Assembly (NCBI RefSeq): GCF_024643205.1
Contig: NZ_JAMKQJ010000001.1
Span: forward strand, 248,001 to 312,000
From: Parapedobacter tibetensis
GTDB lineage: Bacteria > Bacteroidota > Bacteroidia > Sphingobacteriales > Sphingobacteriaceae
DNA length: 64,000 nucleotides
Reading direction: 5' to 3'
The notes below the pieces were generated by a model that saw only the letters and a program-made list of their open reading frames with translations, was not told the origin of the DNA and ran no database searches. Each line of letters begins with the position of its first letter. Position 1 is the first letter of the stretch. Made by a program: the position numbers and the translations under genes. Below are positions 60,659 through 64,000 of the stretch, piece by piece.

Positions 60659-61786
60659 ATGAAGATAGGCATTGTATGTTACCCCACCTTCGGTGGAAGT
60701 GGTGTGGTTGCCACGGAATTGGGCAAGGCTTTGGCGGCAAATGGCCATCAAATTCACTTTATCACCTACAGCCAGCCAGCCCGGCTGGATTTCTTTTCGG
60801 AAAATCTCTATTACCATGAGGTGGGCATATCCAAGTACCCATTGTTCGATTTCCCCCCTTACGAATTGGCCTTGGCCAGCAAATTGGTGGATGTGGTTAG
60901 GTTTGAAGAGCTGGATGTGCTCCATGTTCATTACGCCATACCGCATGCTTCAGCAGCTTTCATGGCCAAGCAAATATTGGCCACCTATGGCATTCGCATT
61001 CCTGTAGTGACCACGCTACATGGTACAGATATTACCTTAGTGGGCAAGGATGCAAGTTTCAGTCCGGTAGTTACGTTTTCCATCAACCAGTCTGATGGTG
61101 TAACTGCGGTATCACAGAACCTGAAGGAGGAGACATTGAGCCATTTTGATATCCAGCGCGAAATCCGCGTGATACCCAATTTCATTGACCTCAGCCGTTT
61201 CAGCCTCAAACCTCGTCAGCATTTCAAGCAGGCTATTGCTCCTGGCGATGAACGGGTACTGGTACACACCTCCAATTTCAGGAAAGTGAAACGCACGATG
61301 GACGTGATTCATATATTCAAAAAAGTACAGGAGAAAGTGGCCAGCAAATTGCTCATGGTGGGCGATGGCCCCGAGCGTACCAACGCCGAACAGTTGTCGC
61401 GTGAATTGGGTGTCTCCAACGACATCCGTTTTCTGGGTAAACAGGATGCCATCGAGGAAATCCTCTCGGTATCTGATTTGTTCCTGATGCCATCGGGTTC
61501 CGAGAGTTTTGGTTTGGCGGCACTGGAAGCCATGGCTTGCAAAGTACCTGTCATTTCTTCCAATACGGGCGGGCTGCCCGAATTGAACGTGAATGGCGTG
61601 ACGGGGTTCCTGAGCGAAGTAGGCGATGTGGACTCCATGGCTGCCAACGCCATCCATATCCTCGAAGACAACACGCGTTTGGAGCAATTCAAGGAAGCCG
61701 CCTTGGAGCGGGCCAAGGATTTTCAATTGGCCAATATCATGCCGCTATATGAGCAATATTACCAAGAAGTCATCGCGGGGGGGTGA
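60659..61786 (+). CDS. bshA: N-acetyl-alpha-D-glucosaminyl L-malate synthase BshA
   Basis: 375 residues from MKIGIVCYPTFGGSGVVATELG, the near-invariant BshA start; a GGGAG Shine-Dalgarno-like stretch sits four bases before it, unlike the open frame up to 60599. GT4 fold: HVHYAIPHA, TLHGTDITLVG, VSQNLKEETL, MVGDGPER and the donor-binding MPSGSESFGLAALEAMACKVPV. BshA links malate to UDP-GlcNAc in the first step of bacillithiol synthesis. bshB/bshC are not in the window. Confidence 0.93.
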   Translation: MKIGIVCYPTFGGSGVVATELGKALAANGHQIHFITYSQPARLDFFSENLYYHEVGISKYPLFDFPPYELALASKLVDVVRFEELDVLHVHYAIPHASAAFMAKQILATYGIRIPVVTTLHGTDITLVGKDASFSPVVTFSINQSDGVTAVSQNLKEETLSHFDIQREIRVIPNFIDLSRFSLKPRQHFKQAIAPGDERVLVHTSNFRKVKRTMDVIHIFKKVQEKVASKLLMVGDGPERTNAEQLSRELGVSNDIRFLGKQDAIEEILSVSDLFLMPSGSESFGLAALEAMACKVPVISSNTGGLPELNVNGVTGFLSEVGDVDSMAANAIHILEDNTRLEQFKEAALERAKDFQLANIMPLYEQYYQEVIAGG

Positions 61787-61805
61787 AGCGTATAAAAAAA
61801 TCTCT

Positions 61806-61813
61806 TATCTTTG
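61806..61813 (+). promoter_or_regulatory. Bacteroidota -7 box (TATCTTTG) for pyrH-frr
   Basis: Exact TAnnTTTG match 35 bases ahead of the pyrH ATG. Confidence 0.55.
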
Positions 61814-61848
61814 GCGCTCAGAATAGCTCTTCCAAGACTTAAGAATAT

Positions 61849-62556
61849 ATGAATTACAAACGCATCCTACTCAAACTCAGCGGAGAGGCCCTCATGGGCG
61901 ACCAAAACTACGGTATCGATATCAATCGTGTATCGCAATACGCCAAAGACATCAAGGAATTACATGATAAGGGCATGGAGATTGCCCTTGTCATCGGTGG
62001 TGGCAATATTTACCGGGGCCTCAGCGCGGAAAAGGCAGGGATGGATCGTGTACAGGCCGACTACATGGGCATGCTGGCCACAGTAATTAACAGCATGGCC
62101 TTGCAAGATGCCCTCGAAAAGGTGGATATCAAAACCCGATTGCTTACTGCCATCAAGATGGAACAAATTTGCGAACCGTTTATCCGGCGCCGTGCCGTAC
62201 GTCACTTGGAGAAGGGGAGGGTGGTCATCTTCGGGGCAGGTACTGGCAACCCTTATTTTACCACGGATACCGCTGCTTCGCTTAGGGCCATCGAAATCAA
62301 CGCCGATGTAGTGCTCAAAGGCACTCGTGTGGATGGCATCTATACCGCTGACCCACTCAAGGATCCTACGGCCACCCGTTTCGATGAGATTTCTTTTCAG
62401 GACGTGTATAACCGTGGGCTAAATGTGATGGACATGACCGCCTTCACCTTGTGCCAGGAAAACAAATTGCCTATCATCGTGTTTGACATGAATAAACCCG
62501 GCAACCTCATCCGCTTGGCCAATGGAGAACGCGTTGGGACTTTAGTGCGAGAATGA
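61849..62556 (+). CDS. pyrH: Uridylate kinase
   Basis: 235 residues. LLKLSGEALMGD, VIGGGNIYRG, ADYMGMLATVINSMALQD, VVIFGAGTGNPYFTTDTAA and GTRVDGIYTADP are the UMP kinase hallmarks. It phosphorylates UMP to UDP for pyrimidine synthesis. It precedes frr in the conserved pair. Confidence 0.98.
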   Translation: MNYKRILLKLSGEALMGDQNYGIDINRVSQYAKDIKELHDKGMEIALVIGGGNIYRGLSAEKAGMDRVQADYMGMLATVINSMALQDALEKVDIKTRLLTAIKMEQICEPFIRRRAVRHLEKGRVVIFGAGTGNPYFTTDTAASLRAIEINADVVLKGTRVDGIYTADPLKDPTATRFDEISFQDVYNRGLNVMDMTAFTLCQENKLPIIVFDMNKPGNLIRLANGERVGTLVRE

Positions 62557-62557
62557 C

Positions 62558-62565
62558 TATTTTTG
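62558..62565 (+). promoter_or_regulatory. Bacteroidota -7 box (TATTTTTG) for frr
   Basis: Exact TAnnTTTG match two bases after the pyrH stop and 24 bases ahead of the frr ATG, suggesting an internal promoter. Confidence 0.45.
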
Positions 62566-62589
62566 ACCAAACCAAAAAAATGCATAACC

Positions 62590-63153
62590 ATGGACGAACT
62601 GATATCCTTACAACTGGACGACAGTGCCGAACAAATGAACAAAGCGGTGGCACATGCCGAGACCGAACTTACTAAAATCCGCGCAGGAAAGGCTATGCCT
62701 TCCATGCTCGATGGCATTCATGTGGATTACTATGGCACAAACACTCCCCTTTCACAGGTCAGTAACATCAACACGCCCGATGCACGCACGCTTGTGATAC
62801 AGCCTTGGGAAAAGACACTCTTAGGTGTCATTGAAAAGGCCATCCTCGATGCCAATATCGGATTGACGCCCCAAAATGACGGCACGATCATCCGCCTCAA
62901 TATCCCTCCACTGACCGAAGAACGCAGGCGAGACCTAGTTAAAAGGGTGAAGGAAGAGGCCGAGAAAGGACGCGTGGCAGTCCGGAATATCCGCAAAGAT
63001 GCAAATGATGTGATCAAAAAGCTAAAAAGCGATGGTGTTTCCGAAGATGAGATCAAGGACGGGGAAACCGAGGTGCAGAAACTGACCGACAAATACACAG
63101 CTGATATAGACAGAATCGCCGAGGCCAAGGAAAAGGATATCATGACCGTATAA
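62590..63153 (+). CDS. frr: Ribosome recycling factor
   Basis: 187 residues from MDELISLQLDDSAEQMNKAV. RAGKAMPSMLDGIHVDYYGTNTPLSQ, IQPWEKTLLGVIEKAI and RRDLVKRVKEEAEKGRVAVRNIRKDAND are RRF signatures. It splits post-termination ribosomes with EF-G. The frame extends nine codons upstream (TTG at 62563) but the family length supports 62590. Confidence 0.97.
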   Translation: MDELISLQLDDSAEQMNKAVAHAETELTKIRAGKAMPSMLDGIHVDYYGTNTPLSQVSNINTPDARTLVIQPWEKTLLGVIEKAILDANIGLTPQNDGTIIRLNIPPLTEERRRDLVKRVKEEAEKGRVAVRNIRKDANDVIKKLKSDGVSEDEIKDGETEVQKLTDKYTADIDRIAEAKEKDIMTV

Positions 63154-63183
63154 GTTCCCTCACGTCAAAATCTAGCTAAAGAG

Positions 63184-63241
63184 GGTGTCCGCTGTGTTGA
63201 AGAACAAGTTTTCAGATGAGTTTTCCAACATAGCGGATACC
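63184..63241. repeat. Imperfect 16-bp inverted repeat after frr
   Basis: GGTGTCCGCTGTGTTG (63184-63199) pairs with CAACATAGCGGATACC (63226-63241) with two G-U pairs in RNA, around a 26-base loop. It may be the frr terminator (TTACTTTT follows) or the remnant of a small mobile element. Confidence 0.45.
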
Positions 63242-63332
63242 TTACTTTTCCCACAGTAATTATCGGATGAACACTTTTTCTAAATGGGCTTTGCAGGCTG
63301 CCATATCCAATAGATAATAAAAGTAGTCCAAT

Positions 63333-64000
63333 ATGGAAATTCTGGATAAAATACAGCAAATCTTCCAATTCACCTTAGTCAAAACGGAAGACATTAACTT
63401 TACGGTGGGCGCTTTGCTCACATTGGTAGCTTCTTTTATCATCACGGCCTTTCTTCTTCGCATTATTCGAAAGGCGATAACCAAAAAGATTTCCCTGCAA
63501 GATAGAGGCAAGTTCATCAGCATCTTCCAATTTATCCAATACTTAGTCTACTTATTTGTAACCATGTTTACGTTGAATGCAATAGGCGTAAACATCAGTG
63601 TATTGCTTACCGCATCTGCCGCCATTTTCCTGGGCTTGGGCTTTGCTTTGCAGCAACTCTTTCAGGATCTCATATCCGGTGTGCTGATTATCTTGGACCA
63701 ATCACTTCGTGTCGGAGATATTATTGAAATTGAAGGCTATGTCTGCAAAGTGGAGAAAGTAAGCCTTCGTTCCACCAAAGCGATCACTCCTGATGAACGG
63801 ATGGTGATCATCCCCAACCACAAATTCATGAGCGATATCATCTTCAACTGGACACAGAACAACCAAATCGTACGTTCAACGGTGAGTGTAGGCGTAGCCT
63901 ACGGTTCGGATGTGGAGCTGGTGAAAAAAATCCTGCTCGATAGCGTACATGAAAACCCCGCTATATTGAAGCAACCCGAGCCATTTGTACTTTTCGAGGA
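63333..64000 (+). CDS. Mechanosensitive ion channel (MscS) family protein, C-terminus beyond the window
   Basis: About 222 residues are visible from MEILDKIQQIF. Three membrane segments (residues ~25-45, 65-80, 90-120), the pore helix LTASAAIFLGLGFALQQLFQDLISGVLI (core LGLGFALQQLFQD) and the beta domain SLRVGDIIEIEGYVCKVEKVSLRSTKAITPDERMVIIPNHKF follow the MscS pattern. It is distinct from the longer MscS at 35253-36356. The gene runs off the window, so total length is unknown. Confidence 0.9.
   Translation, partial: MEILDKIQQIFQFTLVKTEDINFTVGALLTLVASFIITAFLLRIIRKAITKKISLQDRGKFISIFQFIQYLVYLFVTMFTLNAIGVNISVLLTASAAIFLGLGFALQQLFQDLISGVLIILDQSLRVGDIIEIEGYVCKVEKVSLRSTKAITPDERMVIIPNHKFMSDIIFNWTQNNQIVRSTVSVGVAYGSDVELVKKILLDSVHENPAILKQPEPFVLFE

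Overview
The window is a stretch of chromosome from a Bacteroidota bacterium, most likely a sphingobacterium (Sphingobacteriaceae-like). The evidence is a T9SS type A sorting domain, a long Bacteroidota-type IspG, a FecI/FecR pair with an STN-domain partner, BlaI/M56-TonB regulation, and about twenty promoters with the Bacteroidota -7 element TAnnTTTG in place of a sigma70 -10 box. Genus placement is inference. The window is dominated by core genes; I see no prophage, complete insertion sequence, CRISPR array or rRNA operon.

Layout. 0-2.6 kb: a partial RlmI-like methyltransferase and an MlaE/MlaF lipid ABC transporter. 2.7-5.7 kb: a probable operon of SDR oxidoreductase, PspC protein, LiaF-like protein and GYF-RDD membrane protein, which looks like an envelope-stress set. 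5.7-13.3 kb: ispG, a mini T9SS-secreted protein, an amino-acid permease, an ACP phosphodiesterase-like protein, tyrS and a DUF4397 lipoprotein. 13.4-20.4 kb: ftsK-lolA, a lytic transglycosylase, a pseudouridine synthase, a MazG-like hydrolase and a TIGR01212 radical SAM protein. 20.4-33.9 kb: the information-processing cluster tRNA(Thr,Tyr,Gly,Thr)-tuf-tRNA(Trp)-secE-nusG-rplK-rplA-rplJ-rplL-rpoB-rpoC, all on the minus strand, ending at a textbook terminator.

34-45 kb is the most accessory part. It holds an Omp85-like barrel, a MscS channel, a FimB/Mfa2-like lipoprotein, two orphan proteins with unusual promoter palindromes and helically phased TCCGTT repeats, and a five-gene minus-strand set. 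In that set an ECF sigma factor and a FecR anti-sigma factor are followed not by a TonB receptor but by an STN protein with eight ~16-residue repeats, then a LpxL-like acyltransferase and a methyltransferase relative that has lost its SAM-binding core. This is the best candidate for an undescribed system here.

45-64 kb returns to core functions: a SirB1-like protein, a pirin, queH, then DUF177-rpmF-plsX-fabH, accB-accC, tatC-rpiB, an M28 peptidase, a DUF819 transporter, a BlaI/M56-TonB pair with an operator-like palindrome in its promoter, bshA (bacillithiol), pyrH-frr and a partial MscS channel. A recurring design is an intrinsic terminator placed directly on the promoter of the next co-directional gene; it occurs at least three times.
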